Shown: positions 43,783 to 53,431, counted from the stretch's first letter. The stretch is DNA of 64,000 nt from Paenibacillus sp. CC-CFT747 (GCA_030323305.1 CP106741.1:1824001-1888000), one strand, 5' to 3'. Program-made: numbers and translations. The notes: generated from the letters alone by a model not told the origin.

Positions 43783-45081
43783 TTATTTGGAAGGAAGGGT
43801 TCCTTCCTCCCCACGCTCGGTCTCGTCCACCTTCTCCCGCAGAAGCAAGGCGCCGGCCAAACCTATCAGGGCGAATAGAGCCGGAATGAGAAATCCTTGG
43901 TGATACCCTGTCATCGTCCCAGAGCCCGCGAAGTGATCCAGCACACGCCCGAACAGGCTCGGCAGCAGAATCGCACTGAGGAACCCGCCGGTATTCGCGA
44001 AGCCCGAGGCGACGCCTACCTCCCGGATATCGAATGAATCACGCACGACCGCAAAGGTCAAAGCACTTGATCCGTTGCCAAATCCGATAAGCACAAACAG
44101 CAGCGTCGCCATGACGAGGGGCGGCTTCCCGCCCCACAGATAGATCGCCATCCAGCTAAGGAAGACGACCGCATGGACCATGGCGTAAGGACGCTTCATC
44201 GAAGGAAGGCGTGAGGCCAGCAAGGTGGCCAGCGGCCCGCCGACGAGGGCGCCGATGAGGCCGGCCATGGCCAGCCCGCTCGCGCCCGAGCGGGACATCC
44301 CGTATACGTTCATCCCGTACGGGACAGCCCACGAGCCGATGAAGCCGACATACGTGCCGACTAATCCGAAATGGCACAGGAACGTCGCCCAGCTTTGCCG
44401 ATTCGCCAGAATCCGTCTTAGCACCGTCGTTACCTTGTCCCGCTCCTTCTTGACCATAGCATCCGCCGCGGCTGCCGAATGGCTGTCCGACATCTCCGGG
44501 AACCGCCGCTTGATGTTCCATACTAGTACATAGAAGAGCAATCCGCTGGTCAGGATCAAGACGATGCCCGATGTGAGAAAGGGGACCCGCCAGCCTGCCA
44601 TCGCAATCCACTCCGAGAAAGGAGCCGTCGCCACGAGGAAGCCAAGACTGCCGCTCACCCCGGCCAGCCCGATCAGCTTCACAAATTCCTTAGCCCGGAA
44701 CCAGCGGCCTAGAATCAGCACCACATTGATCCAGATCGTCGCATCCCCAATGCCCACCAGGAGCCGCGCGATCAGCAGGATCGATTCATGCGTGGCTAAG
44801 CTGTACAACAACGTGCCGAATCCGTTCAACAAGGTCCCTAGAATTAGGAATCCATTCGGGCCATACCGATCGGATAGAATCCCGACGGGAATCTGGAGCC
44901 CGGCATAAGCCAGAAATTGAATGCTCGCCAAGACCCCTATGGTCGCCGCCGTCACATGAAAGTCCGTCATTAATTTATCCGAGATGAGTCCCGGCGCCGT
45001 CCGCTGAATCACGATCAGGAAGTAGTCCAGCAAGATGCACGCCAGCACGACCCACCTGTAGCTGCTATTCTTTCTCTCCAC
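43783..45081 (-). CDS. MFS transporter
   Basis: 432 aa, intact, twelve helices. WVVLACILLDYFLIVIQRTA, GILSDRYGPNGFLILGTLLN (loop 2-3 motif), ARLLVGIGDATIWINVVLIL and second-half FGNGSSALTFAVVRDSFDIR then EVGVASGFANTGGFLSAILL. It resembles metabolite:H+ symporters of the MFS more than drug pumps; substrate not assignable. Start GTG 45081 with GGGAG upstream. Confidence 0.85.
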   Translation of the reverse strand: MERKNSSYRWVVLACILLDYFLIVIQRTAPGLISDKLMTDFHVTAATIGVLASIQFLAYAGLQIPVGILSDRYGPNGFLILGTLLNGFGTLLYSLATHESILLIARLLVGIGDATIWINVVLILGRWFRAKEFVKLIGLAGVSGSLGFLVATAPFSEWIAMAGWRVPFLTSGIVLILTSGLLFYVLVWNIKRRFPEMSDSHSAAAADAMVKKERDKVTTVLRRILANRQSWATFLCHFGLVGTYVGFIGSWAVPYGMNVYGMSRSGASGLAMAGLIGALVGGPLATLLASRLPSMKRPYAMVHAVVFLSWMAIYLWGGKPPLVMATLLFVLIGFGNGSSALTFAVVRDSFDIREVGVASGFANTGGFLSAILLPSLFGRVLDHFAGSGTMTGYHQGFLIPALFALIGLAGALLLREKVDETERGEEGTLPSK

Positions 45082-45221
45082 TTGATGCCGCTCCCTTGTT
45101 GGTCAATCCCTTTATTATGTCACAATGGAGCGCGCAGGTGGAATGCCAAATCCTTCCCATGCTAAGCGTGTGGCGATTATCAGAACAAATTGTCCAAAGG
45201 TTATAAGAAATCCTCTGCAGG

Positions 45222-45264
45222 TGTGACAAGACTCACATATAAGCCGACTTCTGCCCTATATAAT
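45222..45264 (+). promoter_or_regulatory. Fnr-type box and -10 element of hcp
   Basis: TGTGA-CAAGAC-TCACA (45222-45237) is a perfect Fnr/Crp-class palindrome. A TATAAT -10 lies at 45259-45264, so the box is centred about 41.5 bp before the expected start site, the class II activator position. This predicts anaerobic or NO-linked induction of hcp. Confidence 0.8.
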
Positions 45265-45297
45265 GAGGTTCATCACGATACGGGAGATGAGACGGAT

Positions 45298-46592
45298 ATG
45301 TTCTGTTATCAATGTGAACAAACGCCGGCAGGCGGATGTAAAGTGGTGGGGGTCTGCGGAAAAGATGAGACCATTGCCAGCCTTCAGGATACGATTATCT
45401 TTGCGCTGAAAGGGATTGCCGCCTATGCCACGCATGCACGACAGCTGGGGTATACCGATCCCGAAGTAGACAAAATTACGCACGAAGCCCTCTATCTGAC
45501 CTTGACCAACTCCAATTTCAACCTACAGGAACACCTCGATATGGCCATGAAAGTGGGCTCCGCTGCCGTCAAAATAATGGATGTTCTCGATCGTGCCCAT
45601 ACGACTCACTTCGGAATCCCCAGCCGGTCGTCGTTTCCCAGAATAGGGTGGAAGGCAAATGCATCGTGGTAACCGGCCATAATCTATACGCGCTTGAGGA
45701 ATTGCTGAAGCAAACGGAAGGCAAGGGCCTTAACATTTACACCCACTCGGAAATGCTTCCGGCCCATGGCTATCCGAAATTGAAGAAATACAGCCATCTC
45801 AAGGGGAATATCGGCAAGGCTTGGTTTGACCAACGTCGTCTTTTCGAGCAATTCCCGGGCGCCATTCTGGCGACAACGAACTGCGTCATGCCGATTAAAG
45901 GAACCTATGCCGACCGGTTCTTCTCCTACGAAGTGGCTGGGCTTGAGGGCGTCACGAAGATCATGGGCGAAGATTTCTCCCCATTGATCGAGAAAGCTTT
46001 ATCTTTGCCGGAAGCTAATAAGGAGTCCGATCAGGTCCTGACCACCGGATTCCACCACGAAACCGTCATCGGGTTGGCGCCTGAAATCATTCAAGCGGTC
46101 AAAGACGGCAAAATCAAACGTTTCTTCGTCATCGCGGGCTGCGACGCACCGGGCACGGGAGGCGAGTACTACAGGGAATTGGCTACTTCCCTGCCCCCGG
46201 AAACGGTCATTTTGACCACCTCTTGCGGGAAATTCCGTTTTAACGATGTCGATTACGGAACCGTTCCGGGAACCGGTATCCCTCGCTATATCGACTTGGG
46301 CCAATGCAACAATTCCGGATCCACTGTCAAAATCGCCCTGGCGTTGGCAGATGCCTTCGGCTGCAGCGTCAATGAACTGCCGGTGAGCATTGTCCTGTCC
46401 TGGTTCGAGCAAAAAGCAGTGGCGATCCTTCTCGGCTTGTTCAGCTTGGGGATTCAAGACATCCGCATCGGACCCAAGCCGCCGGAATTCGTAAGCCAAG
46501 GCGTATTAAACGTATTGGTCGAAAAATTCGGATTGAAACTGATCGGCAACGCCCAAGAGGATATGAAGACCATGCTGTCCTTGCCTCACTAA
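45298..46592 (+). CDS. hcp: Hybrid-cluster protein (hydroxylamine reductase), frameshifted
   Basis: 431 aa after repair; reduces hydroxylamine or NO with 4Fe-4S and hybrid Fe-S-O clusters. FCYQCEQTPAGGCKVVGVCG gives the four N-terminal cluster cysteines. GHNLYALEELLKQTEGKGLN, ATTNCVMPIKGTYADRFF, IAGCDAPGTG, TTSCGKFRFN and DLGQCNNSGSTVKIAL bring hybrid-cluster ligands. One base is lost near 45625. At about 430 aa it is shorter than the about 550-aa class I enzymes and fits the shorter class III type. Preceded by an Fnr box. No hcr reductase gene is adjacent. Confidence 0.92.
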
Positions 46593-46605
46593 TAGGAAAA
46601 TAAAG

Positions 46606-46649
46606 AAAGCGGTTGTCCTCGGCTTACGAGCCGGGAGCAGCCGCTTTTT
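46606..46649 (+). terminator. Terminator after hcp
   Basis: AAAGCGG / CCGCTTT outer stem with inner CGGCT / AGCCG hairpin, then T run. Confidence 0.85.
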
Positions 46650-46728
46650 CGTTGGAATAAGGATTAGATGACTTGTTCATTCTATGGATAGGCTTTCCAC
46701 CACAGCAAATGAGGCGAATCCAACTATC

Positions 46729-47438
46729 ATGAGCACTTTTCTGGAAATCATTTTGAGAACCATCGCCGCTTTTCTCTTAATCATGATCATAACGAAAGTA
46801 ATCGGTAAACATACCATCACGCAGATGACGTATCATGACTTCGTTTCTTCCATTACGTTAGGGGCCATCACAGGCAATATAGCTTTCAACACTTCACTAA
46901 AGTCATGGAATCTTATAGCGGCCCTTATTACTTTCAGCGGAATCGCCTTCCTCGTCGCCCACATTTCCATAAAAAGCCGGAAGTTAAGGAAATTTTTTCG
47001 GGAAAACCGACGATGGTCATTGAGAATGGCAAAATTCTGGAACAAAATTTACGAAAGTTAAAGTTTTCGCTCGATACTTTGAATCAAGAACTTAGGGAAA
47101 AAGAAATTTTTGATATCGAGGAAGTGGAGTACGCCGTTCTTGAACTGAACGGAAAGCTGTCCGTATTAAAGAAGCCGGAATTCCGGCAAATTACGCTAAA
47201 AGATTTATCCATCATAAGCCCGGCCAAAGCCCATTTTCCCATTGAGCTTATTATGGACGGAGAAGTTATTGATGAAAATATTAAACAAGGCGGGCTTAGC
47301 CGGGAATGGCTTTTTCAACAGTTGGACGAGAGAGGATTGGCCGTAAACGAAGTTTGTTATGCCGTAAAAGGGACCCACGGGAGTTTATATTTCGATCTAT
47401 ATAAGGATAAGATCAAGAATCCTACGGACCCGGAATAG
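46729..47438 (+). CDS. DUF421 (YetF-like) membrane protein, frameshifted
   Basis: 236 aa after repair from ATG 46729 (an in-frame ATG at 46684 is possible; neither has a strong ribosome site). Three N-terminal helices (FLEIILRTIAAFLLIMIITK, SSITLGAITGNIAF, IAALITFSGIAFLVAHISI), then the cytoplasmic domain. T run 46993-46998 lacks one T: the correct read is KFFSGKPTMVIENGKILEQN, followed by FDIEEVEYAVLELNGKLSVL. YetF-type proteins occur in sporulating Bacillota; molecular function is not established. Confidence 0.8.
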
Positions 47439-47467
47439 GGATATGATTTCATAATCAGACGATGACT

Positions 47468-48085
47468 CTAGTGCTCGCTGCCTGATTGAAGCCGGTCACC
47501 GTTTTTTCCTACATACTTAATAGAATGGATATGCGTCCTCGTAAGGTCGATGACTTCTTTAATAAATTCGTCTAACGGTTCCTTAAAGCCATTGTTAATC
47601 CACATTAGGATCAGTCCATAAAAACCAAATGCTGTATAGCGTTTAAAGTAGTCCATATTGACGGGAGTGTGGTTTAAGGTTTCAAAAATAAATTGTTCCT
47701 TGTAGATCTTCAAGATGGATTGGGGAAATTCGGTATGCAGCCCCGGTAAGGTATCGTCATATTTAATAAGCTCGAAGAAATCGCGGTGTTCATAAATGTA
47801 ACCAATAATAGCAAACGAAGGCGGGTTTAACTTATCCGCATTTACCTGCTGTCCGGGGTAATACGGTTTGCCGACGGAATCCTCCAGACCCTGAATCCTG
47901 GAAGCAAGCAAGTCTTCTGCCAATTGGATTTTATCTTGATAATGGACGTAGAAGGTGCTCCGATTATAAGCGGCGCCATCCACTATATCTTTTACGGAAA
48001 CGTTATGATAGCCCTTCTCTTTGATGAGTTTGATAAAAGCGGATTTCAAATGCTCTTTTGTGCGATTTCTTTGTTGATCATTCAT
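47468..48085 (-). CDS. TetR-family transcriptional regulator
   Basis: 205 aa, intact. MNDQQRNRTKEHLKSAFIKL then VSVKDIVDGAAYNRSTFYVH form the HTH; the C-terminal domain has the TetR_C helices (FGFYGLILMWINNGFKEPLD). AAGGAGG sits 8 nt before ATG 48085. Divergent from two SDR genes across a perfect 21-bp palindrome (48179-48199), its likely operator. Confidence 0.88.
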   Translation of the reverse strand: MNDQQRNRTKEHLKSAFIKLIKEKGYHNVSVKDIVDGAAYNRSTFYVHYQDKIQLAEDLLASRIQGLEDSVGKPYYPGQQVNADKLNPPSFAIIGYIYEHRDFFELIKYDDTLPGLHTEFPQSILKIYKEQFIFETLNHTPVNMDYFKRYTAFGFYGLILMWINNGFKEPLDEFIKEVIDLTRTHIHSIKYVGKNGDRLQSGSEH

Positions 48086-48178
48086 GAATAGACCTCCTTC
48101 CAAAAAGACATTTTATAGTAAGGTGTCTACTGTATGAACATCAGCCAGAACCTTGATGATTGTTATAGGGGAACAGAA

Positions 48179-48199
48179 GAGTACAATTAAATTGTACTC
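48179..48199. promoter_or_regulatory. TetR operator palindrome between tetR and the SDR pair
   Basis: Arms GAGTACAATT and AATTGTACTC around a central A, perfect. It is placed in the shared promoter region, 22 bp before the first SDR start. Confidence 0.8.
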
Positions 48200-48220
48200 A
48201 TTATACAAGGAGGATCAGCT

Positions 48221-48958
48221 ATGGGTAAACTGCATAACAAAGTAGCCGTGATTACGGGTGGGGCATCGGGTATCGGTGCCGCGACAGCGCGTCTGTTTGT
48301 ATCGGAAGGAGCCAAAGTGGTTCTTGTTGATTTAAATGAAGAAAAAGGGCTGGCATTCGAGAAGGAGCTAAAAGCGCTCCAGGGCGATGCTTTATTTATA
48401 AAGGCCAACATCACAGTCGAAGAAGAAGTTGCGGATATTTTCAAACGTGCCATAGAAGCTTTCGGAAAAGTGGATGTCGTCTTTAATAATGCAGGGATCG
48501 GGCGTGTTCATTCCTCACACGATCTTGAATATTCCGAGTGGCGCAATACGATAAATGTCGACTTGGATGGCGTATTCTTGGTAGCGCGTGAAGCCATCCG
48601 TGAAATGTTGAAGCAAGGCGGAGGCACGATTGTCAATACGGCCTCGATGTACGGTTGGGTCGGATCACCCGGTTCGGCTGCCTACAACGCGGCCAAAGGC
48701 GGCGTAATTAACCTGACCCGCTCGCTAGCGCTGGAATACGCGGAACGCCACATTCGCATAAATTCATTATGCCCAGGTTTTATTGATACCCCGATTATTC
48801 CGGAGGAAAGTAAGCAGGCCTTGGCCCAAATGACTCCCATGAAACGTCTTGGCCAGGCAGAAGAAATGGCGAAAGCCGTATTGTTCCTGGCTTCGGACGA
48901 CTCTTCCTTCATGACCGGAAATAGCTTAACTGTCGATGGCGGGTATACGGCTCAATAA
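48221..48958 (+). CDS. Short-chain dehydrogenase/reductase 1
   Basis: 245 aa, intact classical SDR. VAVITGGASGIGAATARLFV, VDVVFNNAGIG, VNTASMYGWV (Ser region), SAAYNAAKGGVINL (Tyr-x-x-x-Lys) and DGGYTAQ C-terminus. Strong AAGGAGG site. NAD or NADP preference cannot be fixed, although the Asp after beta-2 (KVVLVDLNEEK) favours NAD(H). Forms an operon with SDR 2 (30-bp gap), controlled by the divergent TetR. Confidence 0.88.
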   Translation: MGKLHNKVAVITGGASGIGAATARLFVSEGAKVVLVDLNEEKGLAFEKELKALQGDALFIKANITVEEEVADIFKRAIEAFGKVDVVFNNAGIGRVHSSHDLEYSEWRNTINVDLDGVFLVAREAIREMLKQGGGTIVNTASMYGWVGSPGSAAYNAAKGGVINLTRSLALEYAERHIRINSLCPGFIDTPIIPEESKQALAQMTPMKRLGQAEEMAKAVLFLASDDSSFMTGNSLTVDGGYTAQ

Positions 48959-48988
48959 TTCTTTCATCATCTGGGGAGGTATTTCATC

Positions 48989-49762
48989 ATGGCAAAATTC
49001 GAGGGAAAAGTGATTATCATTACAGGCGCGGCAGGCGGAATCGGGAAAGCAACGGCCAAGAAGCTGGCAGAGCAAGGAGCCAAGCTGGCCTTGGTGGATT
49101 TGAACCTGGAAGCCGTTCAACAGGCTGTATCCGAATTGGGACTGAGTGAGGCCAATTCGATTGCCATTCAAGCCAATGTGGCCAAGGAAGAAGATGTCAA
49201 AGCCTATGTCAAGGCAACCGTTGAGAAATTCGGCAAAATAGATGGTTTCTTCAACAATGCAGGGGTCGAAGGAATTACGGCGAACGTGGAGGATTATCCA
49301 ACCGAGACGTTTGAGCAGGTGCTCAACGTCAATGTAAAGGGTGCGTTCCTTGGCTTGAAATACGTGGTACCTGTGATGAAGAAACAGGGGTATGGCAGCA
49401 TCGTAAATACTTCCTCCGGTGCAGGATTAATTGGATCCCCTGGTTTTGTTGGCTACAATAGCTCCAAACATGCCGTCATCGGAATGACCAAAGTCGTTGC
49501 ATTGGAAGCAGCCCCGTTTGGGGTTAGAGTGAATGCCGTGGCGCCCGGGGTAATCAATACCCGCATGATGCGTCAGATTGAGAAGAATACGGTTCCGGAG
49601 GACGCCGAAGGAGCAAGAAAAGCATTTGGCTCCGCTGTCCCAATGGGAAGATACGGAGAAGCGGATGAGGTTGCCAATGTAGCTGTCTTCTTGCTATCCG
49701 ACGATGCTTCCTATGTGTCCCAATCGATCTACACGGTGGATGGCGGCCAAATCAACCAATAA
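48989..49762 (+). CDS. Short-chain dehydrogenase/reductase 2
   Basis: 257 aa, intact. VIIITGAAGGIGKATAKKLA, IDGFFNNAGVEG, IVNTSSGAGLIGS, VGYNSSKHAVIGMTK, and the C-terminal TVDGGQINQ. Asp after beta-2 (LALVDLNLEA) again favours NAD(H). Clearly related to SDR 1, so the pair may have arisen by duplication. A terminator follows. Confidence 0.88.
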   Translation: MAKFEGKVIIITGAAGGIGKATAKKLAEQGAKLALVDLNLEAVQQAVSELGLSEANSIAIQANVAKEEDVKAYVKATVEKFGKIDGFFNNAGVEGITANVEDYPTETFEQVLNVNVKGAFLGLKYVVPVMKKQGYGSIVNTSSGAGLIGSPGFVGYNSSKHAVIGMTKVVALEAAPFGVRVNAVAPGVINTRMMRQIEKNTVPEDAEGARKAFGSAVPMGRYGEADEVANVAVFLLSDDASYVSQSIYTVDGGQINQ

Positions 49763-49781
49763 CAACGAAAGTAAACATTGT

Positions 49782-49822
49782 AGCCCTTTCCGCTTCCTAA
49801 GAGGAAGCGGGAGGGCTTTTTG
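49782..49822 (+). terminator. Terminator of the SDR operon
   Basis: AGCCCT-CCGCTTCCT / AGGAAGCGG-GGGCT stem followed by a T run. Confidence 0.85.
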
Positions 49823-49854
49823 TGCGCTACTCCCGAATTCCTATGGCGGGAGAG

Positions 49855-50442
49855 TTATTTTCTCAGCGTTTGGAAATAACGATAGATCTTATTTAGTTTT
49901 TCCTTTTGTCTGCCCCGTGGACTCTCCATGCTGCCAAACTCAAAAAACTTCACTTTTTTGATGCCAACGAAGCTAAAAAGCGCTTTACGCATTAATATTT
50001 TGTGTGCGTTATTCAGCCACAGCAAAGGATAATAAGCCGGTCCCTTCATACTGGAGACGCAGACAACCGACTTCCCCTTTAAAAGTCCTTCCGGCAAAAG
50101 CCCGCCCTTCTCTCTGTACGCAAAGCCTGAAGCAAACATTTGGTCTATATAGCCCAGGAGCATAGCCGGAGGACGCCCCCACCAGATCGGGTATACCAAA
50201 ACGATCTTATCGGCCCACATCAGTTGCTCTCGGTATGCAGCGAGATTCGGGTCGGCATGCATATCTCTCCTACGCTTATTCTCGTTAAAAACCAGAATCG
50301 GGTTAAACCCTTCCTCGTATAAATCCAGCACTTTTACCTCATCGATCTTCGCATTCTCCTGGCATCCTCGAAGGACCTCCTGAAAGAGGGCAAAACTTAA
50401 GCTCTGATGATTAGGATGTGTGTAAATAACCAGCGTTTTCAT
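49855..50442 (-). CDS. Flavodoxin-fold NAD(P)H:quinone reductase
   Basis: 195 aa, intact, MdaB/KefF-type. MKTLVIYTHPNHQSLSFALF (FMN phosphate loop), WADKIVLVYPIWWGRPPAML (substrate/FMN ring segment) and SSMKGPAYYPLLW. Reduces quinones by two electrons, protecting from redox cycling. Its ATG overlaps the DUF4188 stop (ATGA), so both are one operon under the TetR-type regulator upstream. Confidence 0.85.
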   Translation of the reverse strand: MKTLVIYTHPNHQSLSFALFQEVLRGCQENAKIDEVKVLDLYEEGFNPILVFNENKRRRDMHADPNLAAYREQLMWADKIVLVYPIWWGRPPAMLLGYIDQMFASGFAYREKGGLLPEGLLKGKSVVCVSSMKGPAYYPLLWLNNAHKILMRKALFSFVGIKKVKFFEFGSMESPRGRQKEKLNKIYRYFQTLRK

Positions 50443-50960
50443 CCGTGCGCTCCTTTATCGGGATTTGCCGGAGTCGGCACGGCTGGCTCATTCTCCCCAC
50501 CCATACGGCGGCGCGACGTCTCCATTCGGCCAGTCGCCGGGATATGCTCGGTCACCTTGGCAAGGCCAAACACCGGCATATTTCCATAAACACACTCATA
50601 ATCGCCGGCCCGGACTTTGTAGGTTTCATGGTAGATCCCCACGGTTCCATCGGTTCCGACCCTGCGATTAAAATTCCGCCAGGCTTGAAGATGCTGTCCG
50701 CCGCGGGCATACTCCTCGAGCTTCTCATACGAATCCCAATATTGCAGCAGATGCACACTGCGCCACCCCACCATGAACTCGGTACCCCGGAAGCCTAGCT
50801 TCCGATTGGTATAAAGTTCTTTCAGCACCGGCCCCATCGCCTGCAACACAGGCAGCCACTTATGTACGGCCCACAGCCGATTGACGCGCATGCCTATTAG
50901 GAATACTACGAAATCGTCCTCTGTATGAGCTGTGTATCTACCTGGTTTTACTTTCGCCAT
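50439..50960 (-). CDS. DUF4188-type (monooxygenase-like) protein
   Basis: 173 aa, intact. GRYTAHTEDDFVVFLIGMRV, RLWAVHKWLPVLQAMGPVLK, LLQYWDSYEKLEEYARGGQH and GIYHETYKVRAGDYECVYGN resemble DUF4188, a dimeric alpha/beta-barrel related to small monooxygenases. Coupled to the quinone reductase by ATGA overlap. A perfect AT palindrome at 50982-51003 lies 22 bp upstream. Confidence 0.75.
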   Translation of the reverse strand: MAKVKPGRYTAHTEDDFVVFLIGMRVNRLWAVHKWLPVLQAMGPVLKELYTNRKLGFRGTEFMVGWRSVHLLQYWDSYEKLEEYARGGQHLQAWRNFNRRVGTDGTVGIYHETYKVRAGDYECVYGNMPVFGLAKVTEHIPATGRMETSRRRMGGENEPAVPTPANPDKGAHG

Positions 50961-50981
50961 TTGGTTTCATCTCCCTTAAGT

Positions 50982-51003
50982 ATTTATTTATTAATAAATA
51001 AAT
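50982..51003. promoter_or_regulatory. TetR operator 1 (upstream of the DUF4188 operon)
   Basis: Perfect 22-bp AT palindrome, arms ATTTATTTATT / AATAAATAAAT. It resembles the palindrome upstream of the tetR gene itself (51564-51583). Confidence 0.7.
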
Positions 51004-51030
51004 GAAAAGCCGAAAAAGAAGAGAAGGCGA

Positions 51031-51542
51031 TTAGTCCTTCTCACAGTATGGTAAAAGCTCGGGCATCTCCAGCACCTCGGACAATACGGTAGCCATCCCC
51101 ATGCCAATAAAGGCAGACGCCCGAAGGCCCGGCTGCGGTATTTGAGCCCGCTCGAATTTTTCCTTTACCACCTTATAAATATGGGCAAACCCTTCCCTCA
51201 CCTTCCCGCGGATCCCAGGCTCAACCGTCGTGAAGGCCTGCATGGACAACAAAGTTTCGTCCCGGTGTGTGGCCAACAGGTCGTAGAACGCCTGGCCCAT
51301 CCGGTCCTCCAAGTGCTCCGCCGGCGCTTCAACCTCCGTGAATAGGCCTGCAATACGCTGAACGGATTGCTCCAGAACGGCAAGGAACAGCTCTTCCTTC
51401 GTCTTAAAAAATGAAACACGTAAGGCTGGGTAACCCCCACGGCTTGAGCTATATGGGTCGTTGTAGTCTTGTAATATCCTTGTTTGGCAAAGACGGCTAT
51501 GGCGGCTTCGACAATTTGCTGTTTGCGGTCATCTTTGGCCAC
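51031..51542 (-). CDS. TetR-family transcriptional regulator, frameshifted
   Basis: 170 aa after repair. AKDDRKQQIVEAAIAVFAKQ, TTTTHIAQAVGVTQPYVFHF form the HTH; the A run at 51405-51410 lacks one base, and with it the frame continues FKTKEELFLAVLEQSVQRIA to FIGMGMATVLSEVLEMPELL. TetR-QacR-like layout. It faces the DUF4188 / quinone reductase operon, with related AT palindromes upstream of both units, so it probably represses itself and the operon. Confidence 0.82.
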
Positions 51543-51563
51543 TTCTTAGACCCCTTCTATATT

Positions 51564-51583
51564 TATTTATTAATTAATAAATA
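51564..51583. promoter_or_regulatory. TetR operator 2 (upstream of tetR)
   Basis: Perfect 20-bp palindrome, arms TATTTATTAA / TTAATAAATA, 21 bp before the tetR start codon. Confidence 0.7.
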
Positions 51584-51723
51584 CACGAAATACTGGTAAC
51601 TGTCAATAGATGGATTGTTCCCTTCTTCGTTTTCCGGACTCCCCGAGTCAAGCCTCCCCTAAAACGAAAAAGCAATGGGCCTGTTCCCCTTGGGATTCAG
51701 CACATTGCTTCTGCTATCGGCAT

Positions 51724-52077
51724 TTATGGAGTCAATTTATCTATGTTGTATTTTGCTCCGAACTTGTTCGCTATATAGGTTTCATAAATTTCCCGCTCCA
51801 CGGGGTCCTCTACGAGATACACCTCTATTTTCACGACTTCATCTCTGTGTTTTTTGATCGGCGAGACGGTATCTTCAAAATGCTTCTTGATTCGCTGCCG
51901 CAGCTTCCGAGCCTTTCCCACAAAGAGCAGTTCGTCCTTGTCGTTGTAAAACATGAAGATGCCGCCTTTTTCCCTGGTGATTAGGTGGAAATCCGTAAAC
52001 CCATAAATGTGGCTCAATTCTGGAGCCTCTTGCTTATGGATGGTGACTTCCGGCGTTGGAATCGTAATCGTTATCAA
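51724..52077 (-). CDS. GIY-YIG nuclease-like protein
   Basis: 117 aa, intact. A single GIY-YIG-type domain: GGIFMFYNDKDELLFVGKAR then KLRQRIKKHFED keeps the G-x-Y/F ... VGKAxxLRxR layout of UvrC/YhbQ-type nucleases, with Phe/Tyr variants at the first motif. The conserved Glu may be in VEREIYETYIANKFGAKYN. Stand-alone with no methylase or mobile element next to it. A DNA-repair or housekeeping role is likely but unproven. Confidence 0.65.
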   Translation of the reverse strand: MITITIPTPEVTIHKQEAPELSHIYGFTDFHLITREKGGIFMFYNDKDELLFVGKARKLRQRIKKHFEDTVSPIKKHRDEVVKIEVYLVEDPVEREIYETYIANKFGAKYNIDKLTP

Positions 52078-52150
52078 GTTTATCCACGTCCTCTTAACAT
52101 ATAGAATTACATCTTACCATAGATGCTTGTCCTTCGTCTCCATAAAGTAA

Positions 52151-52184
52151 AGTATACGCCAGAACGGACGCAACAAAACATCAA
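52151..52184 (+). repeat. Direct repeat, left copy, flanking the tandem P-loop gene
   Basis: Starts AGTATACGCCAGAA and continues for 34 bp; 30 of 34 positions match the copy at 53432-53465. The two copies bracket one gene in the same orientation, 1,281 bp apart. Confidence 0.6.
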
Positions 52185-52323
52185 ATAGGGGGACAAACAC
52201 GTCTTGTTACCTTGCGGAATATACAAAAGCATAGGCATTTATCCCACGTATGCTTATTCTGATGGATCCCTTTGAACCTCTAAACCATACGAATCAGAAT
52301 AGGCACAAAGGAGTGTTCAGTTA

Positions 52324-53424
52324 GTGGAAAAATCATCTCACTACTTTGCCCGCGGCAACACGGCTCGCGGAGCCCATTTCTTGTATAAATCCGCCTTTGA
52401 TGGGCTGAACAAGATATACGTCCTTAAGGGGCCCCAGGGTACGGGGAAATCTACGGTTATTAGAAGCTTGGCGGATAAGCTGCTGGATCAAGGCCAGCAT
52501 GTGCAATGCTTCCACTCCCACTCCGTCCCGACGAACTGGATGGCCTCATTCTAACGGAAGGGAAGGTTGGGGTTGTCGATGGGCGAGTCTGCGAGGGGAT
52601 TTCGGAGAACGAAGCCGGTGAAATCGTCTATATCGATTTTGGGAGAGCTCTTGAGTACAGCCTTATTTCCCCAGAAGATTCCGAGACAATACATGGCCTG
52701 AAAGATAAGCTGGTTAGTGCTTATTCAAAGGCATATGAAACGTTCTTAACCGCATTGCAGATTCATGACGAATGGGAAAAATATTATATCGAAAGCATGG
52801 ATTTCATGAAGGCGGACCAGATTGCGCAGGATTTGATTCAAGAATTGTTTGCTGATCATGAAAGGGATACCCCCACCGTTGGGCGTCACTTGTTTTTGGA
52901 GCTGCTACTCCGAAGGGGCCTTCGATTTTATCCAAAGCTTGACCGCTCCGTTGGAAAGACGGATTTTTATCAAAGGAAGGCCGGGATCCGGAAAATCGAC
53001 TCTGCTCAAAAAGCTTGCCGCCGCTGCCGAAGAGAAAGGAATCGAAGTCCAGGTGTTTCATTGTGGCTTTGATCCCAACAGCCTGGATATGCTGATATTT
53101 CCGAAGCTGGGAACAGCTATCTTCGACAGTACCGCCCCGCACGAATACTATCCTAACCGGGACGGGGACGAAATCCTAGATATGTATACCCTTACTATGA
53201 CTCCTGGCACAGATGAAGCCTATGCAGCCGAATTAGCCGCTATTAAAGAACGCTATTCGGCAAAAATGAAAGAGGCCACCTCCTCTTTGGCGGAAGCCGA
53301 GGCCATCGATTCTCAAATTAAGGCCTTTTATGTTGCGGCTACCGATTTTTTAGTCGTAGAGGAACTCCAACTGCAATTGCAGTCTGAATGGAATGAATTG
53401 ATCTCAAAGCAGCTTTTAAAATAA
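52324..53424 (+). CDS. Tandem P-loop ATPase protein (PRK06851-like), two frameshifts
   Basis: 366 aa after repair. Two Walker A loops: VLKGPQGTGKSTVIRSLADK (about residue 37) and FIKGRPGSGKSTLLKKLAAA (about 215). Each is followed by the same pattern (HVQCFHSHSVPDELDGLIL and EVQVFHCGFDPNSLDMLIF), so the protein is an internal duplication. Frame changes near 52525 (one base lost) and 52895 (one gained). GTG 52324 behind AAAGGAG. Flanked by a 34-bp direct repeat. Function unknown; the family occurs in spore formers. Confidence 0.7.
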
Positions 53425-53431
53425 AGGTACC

